Of a stretch of 64,000 nucleotides of DNA, positions 9,855 through 21,477 are shown in pieces. The stretch's first letter is position 1. Each line of letters begins with the position of its first letter. The notes under the pieces were generated by a model. The model was not told the DNA's origin. It searched no databases and was given only the letters and a program-made list of their open reading frames with translations. Made by a program: the position numbers and the translations under genes. Source of the DNA: Xyrauchen texanus (Eukaryota > Chordata > Actinopteri > Cypriniformes > Catostomidae). Location of the stretch: positions 56,650,625 to 56,714,624 of the forward strand of contig NC_068277.1 in NCBI RefSeq assembly GCF_025860055.1. Reading direction: 5' to 3'.

Positions 9855-11130
9855 TCCAAAGCATGAGAACTTGGAGTTGGAAGGAAATATTAAAAGTGCA
9901 GAGGCAGAGCTGAAGTGCCGTTTGTCATCTGATGGCCTCAGAGAATTGACCCGATTGAAATACAATACTATTTTTGTTACGGAAAGTGGAGTTTTGGTTA
10001 TTCAGGGCAAGACAGTCATACTTTGAGTTGGGGGACAAAGCAGGAAAACTTTTGGCAAGATATATACAGCAGAGAGTCTTTTTCTAACATTCCCTCAGTG
10101 AAATCTGCTGGTGGTGAAATTTTTAACTCGGCCATTGATATTAATAATGCTTTTAAAGAATTCTACTCTGATCTCTATAGTTCCACATCTTCGTCTACTG
10201 ATGAAGATATTAGAAACTTTGTGGAACCATTAGATCTTCCTAAACTGATGACTGAGCAAAAAAATTATCTTGATTCTGAAATAACCTTGGAGGAGCTTGA
10301 TGAGGTAATTAAGGCCCTGCCTACAGGCAAGGCTCCGGGGCCTGATGGCTTTGCCGCTGAGTTTTTAAAATCTTATGCTACAAAACTGGCTCCACTTTTG
10401 CTAGAAGTTTATACAGAATCATTAAAGAATGGAAAGCTTCCACCAACCATGACACAAGCCCGGATCAGTCTGATTCTTAAAAAGGACATGGATCCAAGCG
10501 AGTATAAAAGTTACCATCCAATTTCCCTGATCCAGTTAGATGTAAAAATTGTCAAATTATGGCTAATAGATTAAGTTATGACATCACTTACACATATATA
10601 TGAGGTGGGGTTTATACGAGGCCGTAGCTCTTCTGATAACATTAGGAGTCTCATCAATATCATGTGGTCAGTAGCGAATGATCAATCACCGATAGTTGCC
10701 ATTTCACTTGACACCAAAAATGCATTTGATATGGTAGAATAGGATTATCTTTTTAAGATTTTGGAAATGTATGGGTTCGGGAGTACTTTTATTGGTTGGA
10801 TTAAGCCACTTTATAGACACCCTGTAGCGGCGGTACAAACAAATGGACTAATTTCTGATTATTTTACTCTGGATAGGGCATATTATTTACCCGGCAGGGT
10901 TGCTCTCTTTCCCCATTATTGTTCTGTCTTGCCCTGGAACCATTAGCAGCCACGATAATAAAGGATGATTTTTCAGGGGTGAGGTGCATAAGCTTCTGTT
11001 TTACGCAGATAATATTTTATTATTCGTCTCCGACCCTACAAGATCTATGCCTTGCCTCCACAGAATTAGAAGAAAGCCTGTCACACATTATACATTTTCA
11101 TATGTACAGTGAAATTTCTTTGTTTTTACC

Positions 11131-11238
11131 TAGCTAAGCTGGGGTCAGAGTGCAGGGTCAGCCATGATACGGCACCCCTGGGCATATCTCGTATCGGATC
11201 AAGGACCGCAATTTACTCCTCACCTTCTCAACTTGATA
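11131..11238 (+). repeat. Junk junction: SINE-like piece plus Gypsy integrase scrap
   Basis: Two unrelated scraps follow the L1 break. 11150-11182 (GGTCAGCCATGATACGGC) resembles a common fish SINE body. About 11188-11232 encodes YLVSDQGPQFTPHLL, a mutated form of the Gypsy-type integrase motif around its second catalytic Asp. Neither has proper ends. Confidence 0.55.
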
Positions 11239-13084
11239 CAGTGCATCCGGAAAGTATTCACAGCACTTCACTTTTTCCACATTTTGTTATGTTACAGCCT
11301 TATTCCAAAATGGATTAACCTGTTGATATGCACACCCTTTTTGTGCACAAACCATGAAAATGACAAACCTGAACTTAAATAGTTGTATTTACTGGACCCT
11401 TTGAAGTATGGCTTTTTTGAAAGAAGACACTTTGGGCTTTATTTCCAAAGTTTCAGAATTAATATATGTTGTTATTTTTTAAAGTTAGAGAAGCTGAAGT
11501 TTATAGTATTGGAAATATTTTGTGCTGAACATGTTTTTATAATAATAAAAAAAAAAACAATAATAGAAGTGGCAAGTAGGGTTGCAACGGTATGAGATTT
11601 TCACGGCATTAAACAGTCATTAAACAATAAAAATATCACGGTTTCACAGTATATGGTATTACACAATTACAATTATCTGTGAAAACAGAAGGGTTATTTT
11701 ATTTATTTATTTATGAGCAAACACTATTATAATTTAAACCATTTATTTTATTGAAGTAAAAAAAAAAAAAAAAGGCTCTCTTTTGAATAAAATAGAAAAA
11801 ATAAGAAATCTAACAGAATTATAAACATGATACAACATAGCATGTAACTATAACATGTTATATAACTAAAGCATGTTAGTTTAAATGTTGGCATAGCATG
11901 TTCAATCAAGTGGTGGACCCACCATAGTAAAAACATAACCTGTATTTAATGTATCCTGGGTTGCATTTCCTTTTATGTTGCATAGTTTTGTTCATGGTTT
12001 TCCAGTAAAAGAACATACATCAAGTGACATTATTTTTGTCGATGATGTCAACAACAAAATCTTCAGGAAGTTTTCTCATCCCCTTTTAAAAATTGAAGAG
12101 TACATTTACTTATACCCATTATTATCCTGTTTGTTACCTAATATTACATATTTATACACATACAGAAGGCTCCCCATTACCATGGTTAGGTCAGTGTGCA
12201 AGTCTTAAATAATAGTAAAAATAATAATAATAAATTAAAGTATTTATGAAAAATAAATACTAGCTCAAACACATCTTGAAACTTTAACTACAACTGCCAC
12301 TGTTGATATAAAATGAGGTATAATAGATTCTACCTTTAGATTATTTTATATGAAACTATAACATTTTGTCAAAATATAACAGTTACTTTTACTCATGTAA
12401 AATCCTGAAACAAATTGGTAAAGGTGATGGTGTGTAATTATTAATATTTGTAACTATTTTGGTAAAGGGACCACATCTGGCTTTAAGTAGTGCATAGGGG
12501 GCCACATCGTATTACTTTTGAGATACAATGTTCTGCATTGATTTGATTTTTGTATCTTTTAACCCTCTGGGGTCTGAGGGTATTTTGGGCCCTGGAGAAG
12601 TTTTGACATATTAATGGCTAATGTCTGATAACACTGTATTCAGCTACAATAATATGTGAGCAACATGTATGTACATGTTTGTATTTTTGAGAAAATAACG
12701 TTTATGCATGGTTTGTGAAAAAACTAAAATGTTAAGTCACTGAAATAAGGTCATATAACACATACTAAACATTTGAGAACTGGATCTTGTAGCCTAGAGT
12801 TTTTGCTACAAAATGATGTGAAAACCATCCTGATTACTCATTCATACAAAACTTTACTTTAACTTTTGTAAGACAATTTTAGTGTTGAAGGGTAATATGC
12901 GAGGAGGCATGAAAGATCATGAATATGGAGGCGATTTACACATGAGAAGACAAAGACCCTCCCCTGAGCCTATCAGTGAGGGATAGAGAATGAATGTGAG
13001 GAGACTTAATGATCCAAATCAAGTTTTAAGTTAAAAGAAGTAATCTGACAATATATTTTCTTTACATAAAGACTTTACTTAATT

Positions 13085-13300
13085 TTAGACCTACACTACC
13101 ATTAAAAGAAGTCTCTTCTGCTCACCAAGACTGGATTTATTTGATCCAAAAAACAGTTTTCTATTTAAATATATTGTAAAATGTAATTTGTGATCAAAGC
13201 TGAATTTTCAGCATCATTACTGCAATCTTCAGTGTCACATGATCCTTCAGAAATCAATATAATATGCTGATTTTCTAATATGGGCATATTTAAAGTGCAT
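13085..13300. repeat. Interspersed fish repeat inside piggyBac B
   Basis: A block containing CAGCATCATTACTGCAATC and GTGTCACATGATCCTTCAG, wording I know as a very common dispersed repeat of cyprinid genomes. No ends or coding potential are visible. It is a further insertion level or a captured piece. Confidence 0.5.
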
Positions 13301-13617
13301 TTTTACTCATTTACACCTGAACAGATATTTGCAAGCCCAAGCTTGCAAATATGATAATGAGGCAGCATAAATGCTATTTAAAATATAATCTAAACATTCA
13401 TATAATTTTATATCATATTACATATCATATTTATATTATACAGCATACAATTTAAATACCTGCTTTAACCGAAACAGCATTTAAATACAACTAAAACTTG
13501 CTTATTAGGACATATTTCAAATTTCAATACTTTGAATCCTGGCTGGCAAGTCTGGAAACAGTCCCACTAGTAAAATATGTACATGTTTATATAAAATAGC
13601 ATGTAATCTAATGAAAA

Positions 13618-13731
13618 CTAAATGACTTGCTCGTCTGAAATTGTATCCTCGGCTGGATCAAGTCTCTCATCAAAATACAAATGTTCATCGGAGTCCCGCT
13701 CTTCTTCTGAGGAAAATGTTAACTCTTCCAT
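13618..13731 (-). pseudogene. piggyBac transposase N-terminal remnant
   Basis: A 37-codon frame starting at 13731: MEELTFSSEEERDSDEHLYF, continuing DERLDPAEDTISDEQVI and then a stop at 13618. Very acidic N-termini of this kind are typical of piggyBac/PGBD transposases. The DDD catalytic region and the Cys-rich C-terminus are absent, consistent with an internally deleted element. Confidence 0.55.
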
Positions 13732-16569
13732 ACTATCCTGGAGCTTTCTCGTCTGTGTATCATTGCAAACGCGCAGAAAAATGAATGAAATGTGTTTAAA
13801 TCAAACCTTACAGTCAGGGGCGTGTACATTTGCATTGATCGTCTCAGCACATTAGCGTATGAATGGCGCGCTCTGCTGGTGGGTGGGCTCACATTACAGA
13901 AAATTAGATGGACCAGTAAAAACTGTCAAATATTTGTTTTAAATTTGAATGGTTTTATTTAAAAGTAGACATTTTAAGCTTTAGACATATGTTTCATGTT
14001 TGTGTGCTAAGTATTCGCGGAGTTTGTTCATTTTTGTGACGCGTTTCTGAAATATGCTCGTGAACACAGAGGCTGCTGAATGCTCACCCTTTTTATTTTC
14101 TTTATTTTACAAAAGCACAAGATTTTGTTGTTATTGTGAGTGTACACAAATAACAGTAGACCCTTTATAGTCTCTAATGATGTCTTACACTTATCTGTAT
14201 ACCCAAAATGACAGAGTATTTTAAATTGTTTCTGCTGTAATGACGAAAATATCCAGCAGGACACGCCGGCACGTCCGTCGACCCCAGAGGGTTAAGGCCA
14301 GAAACAGTTGTGTACTCAATTTTCTGAAGTGTATCTGTGACTAGTGAGAATATTCTGCAATTGCCTTAAGTATTATATTGCTCTACAAAAGGTAGATACT
14401 TTTCTATCAGGCATTAAAAACTCAAAGGCTGAGCTTATACATTTATTTGACCATTTCTACTGCCCTGTTAATTTATTATTCAATTTAACACAACATCAGG
14501 GGTCTGTTTTAATAATAATAATAAAAAAATTTATAGAACTTTTAATGTTTGTCGCAAAGCAGGCGAGTTTACTTTTTCTAACACGTTACACGTTTAAATG
14601 CAAAAAGGTTCATGATGCGGGTCTCCTCGATGGTATGACTTTCAGCACACAACTGAACAACACAGGCTGCATGACTATGATAAATATTTACTGCAAGAGT
14701 CAGATTAACACAGGCGCAAAGGGACTTCAACGTTTCTAAATTGCACAAATAAAAAAAACATATTCATCTCTGGCTTGCATGTCAATCATTACCCGTCCGT
14801 GTGTCGATGCCAAGATCTACTTTTATATTTAATTTAATCACCGAGAATGTTTACCTGCAAAATTAGTAGCCCTAAACATCACAAGCAGCCTCAAGAATGG
14901 ACACAGAGTAGCCGTATAACACTTTTCCTTGAGCAGAATATTGCACTTTGTTCAAAGGGGAAAGCGAGAGACAGAAAAAGTGGAGTCGCGTGCATGGTTG
15001 CCAGTTTGCACAAAATAAGTATAACATAAGGCGGATTATTTCCAATTTGCGCAAGTATAAATCTCAAACTGGGGGTATTGCGTCTCTTATCTGGTAACCC
15101 TGAGCATGGTAAATGCTTGTGGAGACGCGTTAGGTCCCAATGTAAGTTAACTGACTGGAATATCCAATGACAAAGAAAAACGCTTCTACTATAAATGAGC
15201 CGAAGGCAACATTAAACCATGTGGAGGGTCTGATCCAGCCCGCGGGCCGTAAATTGCCCATGTCTGCTTTAGCTGTTTGGAGATTATCATTAAATCTGCC
15301 TCAGCAGTCCTAAATAGTCTATCACTTAGGCGGCCGCCAAAATATCTTCAATGGGAGAACCATGGCATTGCTCTTTCCCTGCTGTTCACGACTCAGTCCG
15401 AACAGACCAGTTGAGAAACACTGCTTTAACTCACACACACACAAATGTCGCTTCTCTGACATTTTATCTGCTGCGTGCATGTGTCACAAGTTGACGTGTC
15501 TGACAAGCAGACAAGGAATAAAGGAAATGCGCCCGTGCATGTGAGATTCTCCATCCGGTTGCATTTTACTTCCTCAATACCGTAGATAAGCAAATGTACA
15601 TGGTATGATAACCGTCAATTTTCAAACCGTGGTATACCGTGAAACCAGTATACCGCTGCAACCCTAGTGCCAAGACAACCCAGAAATGGAATTTTCTCAA
15701 AGCCACGAGCCTAAAGAAGTTGCGTTTCAAATTTGAAGATGATCCAACAAAAAATTAGGTTCCTGCAAGATTTTTTTTCTAAAAATCGCAAATGCAGAGT
15801 AAAATTAAGGCTTCGCCTTTCAATACGACTACACTTCTCGGCTATTATGAATAAAACTATGCCACATTTTTAAAAATAGACTTGAGACTCATTTTGTTTA
15901 TCAGACTCTAATATATAAGATAATATACAGTTTTACAATATGAATGCTGCTCAGATTGCATAGTTTGTTGAAGAACGACGAAGGGTGCTTCTTTTAGGTG
16001 AGATCTCATGTAAACAATGGAGAATATATCAATATTTCTCAGACTTTTATGGACAAAAAGTGCTATTGGATGTTTTTCAATGAACATTTGACATGACCCA
16101 AGTGTGGCTAACTGGATTATCTCGTTTTCATAAATGTATGAAGTCCCGTTTTGATATTGCATGTTTTCATTTGTACTCCTGACACAAATAACTAAATTGT
16201 TGTTTCTAGAGAATTGCTATCGTGAAACAGAGATCAGAAATCAATGTTGACGCCTTAGACAATATGTGTAATTTGTATTAATTATGTGTAAATTATATAT
16301 TAAACATAAGCAGAGTGACGTTACCACCGCATGTGGGGAAATGCGTATAACAGGTTAAATTCATTATTTTCCTCAAAATTCTACAAACAATACCCCATAA
16401 TGACAAAGTGAAAGAAGTTTGTTTGAAATTCTTGCAAAATTTATTAAAAATAAAATCACATGTACAGCCTTTGCCATGACACTCAAAATTGAGCTCAGAA
16501 AACATGTAAAATTGAGACCAGAAAACCTGTATATTTGATACCTTAACTAGTATTTATGATGCACAGGAG

Positions 16570-17546
16570 AGACCGTTGTACTGCTCTGGATGGGGATGAA
16601 GCCGTGCCCAGGCTAGACTTTTCATCTGAACCATTCACAATACAGAGGAACCCCTGAAAGGTCTAATCAACACCTTTAGAGACCTGTATATTGATTCAGA
16701 TGAGGAAAGTGAGAGTAGTAGTGACAATGCTCAAGTCATCCACAATGACAACCATTTTCCACCTCCACAACCACCAGAAGTGTTTCATGAACTAAACAAC
16801 AACCCAAGCACAATCATTATCGAACGCCTGACAGAATGGTTAACTTCACTTGAAGACCAGCTTGCAGAATTCGGCCATCAGGTGAATAAAAATGAAAATG
16901 GTTTTCTGTGAGTTTGAGAGCCGATGTAGAAACAGAGCAAAGAATGTCTTATGTTCAACATGAGTGTGATAAATAAAATAAAAAAACAATTAGAACTGCT
17001 CATCCAGGAGTAAGGCCAATCTATAGTAGACTGCTTGAAAAGACGAGATCATCAATTGGAACACAAATTTCAATCCCTGGGGCCTTCTACATCCACTCCA
17101 ATTGCCCCAAACTCTTTACCCCTTTCTAAGGGAGGAAATGTTACTTTCAATGTACAGTCTAATCCCTTAAATCAGAGCAACCGATCTTCTGTACAGTATA
17201 ATCCCCCTGTAAAACTCGATTTCCCCAGTTTTAGTAGTACCCAAGAGGATGACCCTGTCAAATTTATCGAACATTGTGAAGAGTACTTTGCTGTTCGCCC
17301 TCATAGTAATGGTGAAATTTTGGCTTCACTCTCTGCTGTACAAAAAGGTACTGCAAAGGACTGGTGGATGGCAGAACGGAGGAATGTGTGCAACTGGAGA
17401 CTTGTTACTTTGAAACTTTCCGACACTCATTTCTAAGTGAAGATTATGATGCTGCTGCAGCTAGGAAGCTGTTGGAAAGGAAGCAAGGGGCCAAAGAAAG
17501 CATCAGAGATTCTGCATTTCACTATAGAGCAGTGTGTCTGAGGTGA
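16570..17546 (+). pseudogene. Gypsy gag remnant
   Basis: Shifted frames together cover a gag. An acidic N-terminal part (about 16670-16910) includes DLYIDSDEESESSSDNAQ. The capsid-like region follows: VKLDFPSFSSTQEDDPVKFI (about 17209-17268), then KGTAKDWW, then after a frameshift FRHSFLSEDYDAAAARKLLE and KQGAKESIRDSAFHYRAVCL. This matches the retrotransposon gag domain that assembles the particle. A stop at about 17547 and a frameshift near 17390 inactivate it. No zinc knuckle is identifiable. Confidence 0.75.
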
Positions 17547-17849
17547 AAGATAGATATGTCTGAAAAATAATTGCTCAAGCTATCCTAAAAAAAATTTAAT
17601 CCAAGACTTGCTAGTTTGTTACTAGGAACCATCAACAACATGGGGGAATTAGTCAAAATAGGAACCCCAGATAGAAATAGATTGATGAATCCAAAAGATA
17701 TTGGAGCCAGACAAATGGGGAGGAACAGAGGAATAAAACTTACACAGTTCAGGAACCTCAGTGCAAACCACCACTTGCAAACAACCAGGTAAGAACAATC
17801 CTGTCAATGTGCTCAGAATTTTTAAAATATCACCATTCCCATAATTTTA

Positions 17850-18153
17850 CAGGACAGCTATGTCATCGCCATGGTCGACTCAGGTAGCACTTTCTCACCG
17901 ATACAGAAGTCTTGTTGGAAACAGTTGTATCACAGAAAGCAATACCAATCCAATGAATGACAATCCTTTCTACTGGCCAGTGGACAAAGGCAAAATGCTA
18001 TTGGTAAGGTGATGTGGAAGTGTGAAGTACAGGGACAGCCAGTGAACCTAACACTCTTCATCATGAATGATGCTGACCTGACTGTACCGATCATACTCGG
18101 AATGGATTTTCTGTTTAAGACAGGAATGCTGTTAGACGTTGACAAAGCTCAGT
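17850..18153 (+). pseudogene. Gypsy aspartic protease remnant
   Basis: Encodes DSYVIAMVDSGSTFS near 17858-17900, the active-site triad region of a retropepsin (D-S-G). After frameshifts it continues with LFIMNDADLTVPIILGMDFL (about 18052-18112), the second conserved protease block, ILG followed by DFL. Stops occur between and after these blocks. Confidence 0.72.
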
Positions 18154-18479
18154 AAAGTCTCTCCATAACAGAAGGGACTTTGAAAGAAAAATCTTTTCCC
18201 TTTATCATGACACCTTTCCCACTATGCATTTCTATCTTGCCATCTCACCCACCTGCAGTGATGTACATATCATTACATATGTAAATTTACAATTGCAGCA
18301 GACACAGATTTACAGACAAGAAGAGTTGGAGAGATTTTGTAAAGCTGGCCTACTGTACCCAAGAAACTGGTCGTTTAAACCTTGTCAAACACTGCATCAT
18401 TACCACAGATGAAGTATCAGTAAAGGAAGCCTGTATATAAGGTCTCTCTTGGAAAACAGCAGTTCATTGAAACACAAAT

Positions 18480-19110
18480 ACAGGAACTAATGGACAAAGG
18501 AATCATATGACCATCTACTTCTCCTTAGGCTTCCACGGTGGTGATAGTTCAAAAGAAGGACGGAGGATCCAGATTTTGTATTGATTACCGTGGACTGAAT
18601 GTCAAGACACATCCCCCAGATACAGGACATCCTGGAGTCACTACACGGAGCCACATATTCAGTAATCTGGACTTAAAAAGTGGCTACTGGCAGTTGGAGA
18701 TGGCGTCTGACAGCATTCGACAGACAGCTTTTGTAACATCCACAGGGCTGTATGAATTTGTTTGTCTTCCTTTCGCCTTGAAAAATGCAGGTGCCTCTTT
18801 TCAAAGGTTGATGGAACATGTACTCCAAAAAGTAAGAGGTAAGTGTTGCATGATATACATTGATGACATTGTTGTGTATTCCAAAACCATGTCAGAACAT
18901 CTCCACCAGGTATTCACATTGCCCTTAACCTCAAGAAATGTAACTTCATTAAGAGATCACTTACATTCCTGGGTCACATAGTTTCAGGTGAAGGCATAAA
19001 AACAGATCCATCTAAAGTTTCTGCAATCAAGTCATTCCCCATAGCTCAATCCCTTAAGAATGTTCAAATGTTCTTAGGATTAGCAGGATAGATTCATTCC
19101 CCACTTTTCA
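18480..19110 (+). pseudogene. Gypsy reverse transcriptase remnant
   Basis: The best preserved part is 18538-18981: VQKKDGGSRFCIDYRGLNVK, then FSNLDLKSGYWQLEMASDSI with the first catalytic Asp, FVCLPFALKNAGASFQRLM, and the active site MIYIDDIVVYSK. After a frameshift near 18905 the thumb follows (LKKCNFIKRSLTFLGHIVSG, then MFLGLAG and a stop). RNase H, tether and integrase are not found downstream. It is dead, although the YIDD centre is intact. Confidence 0.9.
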
Positions 19111-19539
19111 GGGAAAGCTGCTCCACTACAGGTGTTGAAGCAGAAAAATGCAACATGGATCTGTACAGAACGATGTCAACGTCAGTGACCTTAAGCATGC
19201 AGCATGATAGATGTGCCCAAATCTAAAAATGCTGGTGATTGGCTGTGTTTTGGCATCAAGAAAAAACACTAGTATCAGAAAATGGAGTTCCAGGGCTGAA
19301 AAAGAATGTTAACGTTAACAGTAACATTGCTAACACGGTTCTACATTACAGAGAAATACTAAACCGTAATAATGAGCCTTTAAAATATAAATGTTACAAG
19401 CGCACGCACGAAGCGAGCCACAGCGACACCGGGAAAAGTGGTAATGATTTGAATGTGCCAGAAAAACCAGCAAGAGACTGTCGTGGCGAACTGGAGTGTG
19501 GCGAACTGGATTCATCTGGTTATCGCGTTTTCATAACAA

Positions 19540-19763
19540 AGGTATGAAGTCCCGTTTTAATATTGCATGTTTTCATTTGTACTCCTGGCACAAATAACTA
19601 AACTGCTGTTTCTGGAGCATTGCTATCGTGAAACAGAGATCCGATATCAATGTTGAACCCTTAGACCTTTGAAAAGACATAATTTGTTAACATTAATTCC
19701 ATTATTGTAAATGTAAGCAGAGTGACGTCACTCCCAAGTGCGGTGAAATTGCGTATTAACAGG
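19540..19763. mobile_element. Right end of a second piggyBac A-type element
   Basis: Closely resembles 16130-16354: both start GTATGAAGTCCCGTTTT and end AACAGG followed by TTAA (here 19764-19767). No matching left end is seen; the similarity fades upstream of about 19530. So this is a truncated sibling of element A. Confidence 0.72.
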
Positions 19764-19789
19764 TTAAGGTGCATATATTGAGTTTAGTT

Positions 19790-20560
19790 GATGGCCCCCT
19801 CCCTTCATTTATATCATAACTGTGACCTTTTGTAAATAGATTTTTCTGATTTAGTCAGAGTTCATTTTGATCCCTTAATAAAAGTTTTTCGAATTATGTG
19901 GACAGGTGGGCTTAATTACATTTATCGATGATTGGGAAGGTTAAATGTTATTAAAATGAATTGTATTCCAAAATTCAACTACCTGCTACAGTCTCTCCCT
20001 GTAGATGTCCCCCTCTCTTATTTCAAGCAATTTGGTAGCATAGCAAAGTCCTTCATTTGGAATGGTAAGTGTCCCAGGTTACATTTCAATAAGTTACATA
20101 GGCTGATTGACAAAGGTGGGTTATGCCAACCCAAGATTTTGTTTTATGCATTTGGTCTCAGATATTTGGCTCATTGGTCACTTCCACCTGAAAGAGCCCC
20201 TCCCTGGTTTTGTATTGAAATGGTTCTTGCCCCTATCTTGCCACTGCAAAGCCTTTCAATCAAACTAACCAGAGAAGTTAAGTCACACCCTGTCATTTTG
20301 CATTTGCACTCAATATGGACAAAGTGTCCAGAGAGTTTAATTCGGATATTTATTTAAACGTAGCCTCGATCATATGGCTGAACCCTGAACTATATAAGTC
20401 CCCTTTCTGTTGGTCAGATTGGATTGTGAGGGGGTTAATACAGTACACTCAGTGACCTATATGAGGTTGGAGTAATGTGGTGCAAACATTTTGAAAATTT
20501 GGTTCAACATTTTGGCATTCCCAGATCTCAATTATTATAAGTATTTACAGCTGCACTGTT
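19790..20560 (+). mobile_element. L1 copy A, C-terminal part
   Basis: Plus-strand continuation of the L1 that stops at about 11100. Motifs: VRVHFDPLIKSF, then IGKVNVIKMNCIPKFNYLLQ across a mutated join, SLPVDVPLSYFKQFGSIAKS, FIWNGKCPRLHFNKL and GGLCQPKILFYAFGLRYLAH. These form the conserved region after the RT in fish L1 ORF2. The inverted copy at 60435-62470 shows the same arrangement. Confidence 0.85.
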
Positions 20561-21059
20561 TCAAGATCGATGCTCATGAATTGGCAAGTTTAGTAATTGA
20601 TGCATCGAGAAAACAAGTGACTCGTTATACCCCAAGAAAGAAGAGTTTATTTTAACTGGATAAAAAAAATAAAACAATTATTAATTATTTTCTATGTTGC
20701 ACTACTTTGAGATCTCCAGTTTCTTCAGAAATTTCAAACTGAAATGTGGCTTTATGTAAAATGTATTTTTTGGGGATGGTTGATTTGTTTTGTTTTTTGG
20801 CATTATGGCCAAAAATATCATCACTGTAATTTGTTCACATCGATATTTATCACAATATACATTTCATACTATTAATGGGGGCGGACCTGCTTTCCACATG
20901 TTTGTTAGACCTCAAGAATGAATGTAAAGATAACTTGTTTGTTTACAAGTAAACCCCAGAGGGTAAGCTACCTTTAAAGTAGACTCAGTTTAAAATGTAA
21001 TCCTACATAAGGTGTGTGACCTCTTTTCCATGAAATTTTGCCAATTTCATCATCTTCAG
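20561..21059. other. AT-rich intronic stretch, nothing assignable
   Basis: No reading frame, repeat end or target copy I can defend. It may contain decayed LINE 3' sequence and a hAT-like piece near 20830 with cATCGATATTTATCACAATA wording. Confidence 0.4.
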
Positions 21060-21156
21060 CTGATGTTGGACTCCACACTCCAGCTCATTAGGTGGCAGTA
21101 ATGCACCATAAACTGGACTGCCAACCATTATCGCCAATAAACATCACAAGAAGAAA
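21060..21156 (+). mobile_element. LINE 3' tail, I-clade type
   Basis: AGGTGGCAGTAATGCACC, then CCAATAAACATCACAAGAAGAA, is the same kind of 3' end as the minus-strand LINE tail at 53698-53780 (AGGTGGCAGAAATGCACC, then CCAATAAAACCAAAGAAGAAG). It is a heavily 5'-truncated copy with no coding region. Confidence 0.65.
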
Positions 21157-21477
21157 CACTTTTTAAACCCCGTGACAGTGGTCTGGTCTCATTTGGAAGG
21201 CTGCGTCGTCTGGGGGTTGAATTTCTCGGCTGCATACGTCTGAGGCGGTCTTGTTTCATGAAAGCGAGTAGGACACTTCGAATGTGACCTTCTTTCACAG
21301 GAATTCTGAGGATGCATGAGGTTTATTCTTCGTGGGCACTCACAACCCACAATTCTTTGCTTCAACTGAAATTAAAAAAATAAATAATGCCAATTTGCTT
21401 ATAAATATGATGTTCAAACACAAGCAATGATAATTCCCAAGTTGAAGTACCTCAGTAGATGGGTGTGGAGTATATAA
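21157..21477. other. Unassigned spacer before the hairpin array
   Basis: No recognised feature. Moderately GC-rich sequence near 21190-21340 may be a piece of an unknown repeat. Confidence 0.4.

Larger units (their letters stand above)
8660..11130 (+). mobile_element. L1-clade LINE copy A, endonuclease to RT
   Basis: A decayed ORF2 on the plus strand. The endonuclease part (about 8700-9100) shows LANIYAINADDHGFF, then IILGGDFNLFMD and DFILITKLV. After two SINE-related interruptions, the linker and RT follow: SAGGEIFNSAIDINNAF, ALPTGKAPGPDGFAAEFL, ISLILKKDMDP, then SLDTKNAFDMVE and a damaged RQGCPLSP region. The RT active site reads FYADN where YADD is expected. Several stops and frameshifts interrupt it. 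Coding ends abruptly at about 11100; the same ORF resumes at about 19800, so the copy has been split. Confidence 0.88.
12563..14291 (-). mobile_element. piggyBac-like element B inside hAT B
   Basis: 1,729 bp between TTAA copies at 12559-12562 and 14292-14295. The ends are perfect 12-bp inverted repeats, CCCTCTGGGGTC and GACCCCAGAGGG. It keeps a transposase N-terminal remnant on the minus strand (13618-13731) but none of the catalytic domain, so it is non-autonomous. A fragment related to its 14050-14170 part recurs in opposite orientation at 33260-33390. Confidence 0.88.
11577..15666. mobile_element. hAT element B (4,090 bp, non-coding)
   Basis: Ends are TAGGGTTGCAACGGTAT and its near-inverse finishing GTTGCAACCCTA. 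The 8-bp flanks GTGGCAAG (11569-11576) and GTGCCAAG (15667-15674) differ at one base, as expected for an old hAT target duplication. The interior is AT-rich with no transposase motifs that I recognise and hosts a complete piggyBac-like element at 12563-14291. The stretch 14296-15576 contains an open frame (14344-14739) without recognisable features and CCCGCGGGCC near 15239, reminiscent of other hAT interiors. Confidence 0.8.
11319..16354. mobile_element. piggyBac-like element A with TTAA target copies
   Basis: Inserted in the Tc1 end with TTAA on both sides (11315-11318 and 16355-16358). The ends are imperfect inverted repeats: CCTGTTGATATGCAC on the left, and GCGTATAACAGG on the right. TTAA targets and CC-initial ends are typical of piggyBac. 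The element's own sequence is about 11319-11568 and 15675-16354; the middle is an inserted hAT. I find no transposase, so it is non-autonomous. A second copy of its right end lies at 19540-19763. Confidence 0.75.
11239..16500 (+). mobile_element. Tc1-like element fragment split by a piggyBac insertion
   Basis: 11239-11318 is the left end of a well-known fish Tc1 family (CAGTGCATCCGGAAAGTATT). The continuation of exactly that terminus, from ATTCATTATTTTCC, is found at 16359-16500. The break coincides with a TTAA site, which is present on both sides of the intervening 5,036-bp element. Only the terminal region of this Tc1 survives; there is no transposase. Confidence 0.82.
16560..19180 (+). mobile_element. 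Decayed Gypsy-type LTR retrotransposon, gag to RT
   Basis: Plus-strand remains in the normal order gag, protease, reverse transcriptase, broken by many stops. No LTRs, RNase H or integrase are visible. Gag pieces lie at about 16570-17550, protease at about 17850-18120, RT at about 18480-19110. It ends at about 19180 and is followed by a second piggyBac A-type right end. A stray integrase scrap occurs upstream at 11188-11232, out of order for this element. Confidence 0.85.

Noticed and set aside
14344..14739. 131-codon plus-strand frame in hAT B
   Set aside because: AT-rich composition and low-complexity Ile runs, with no transposase motif; treated as chance.
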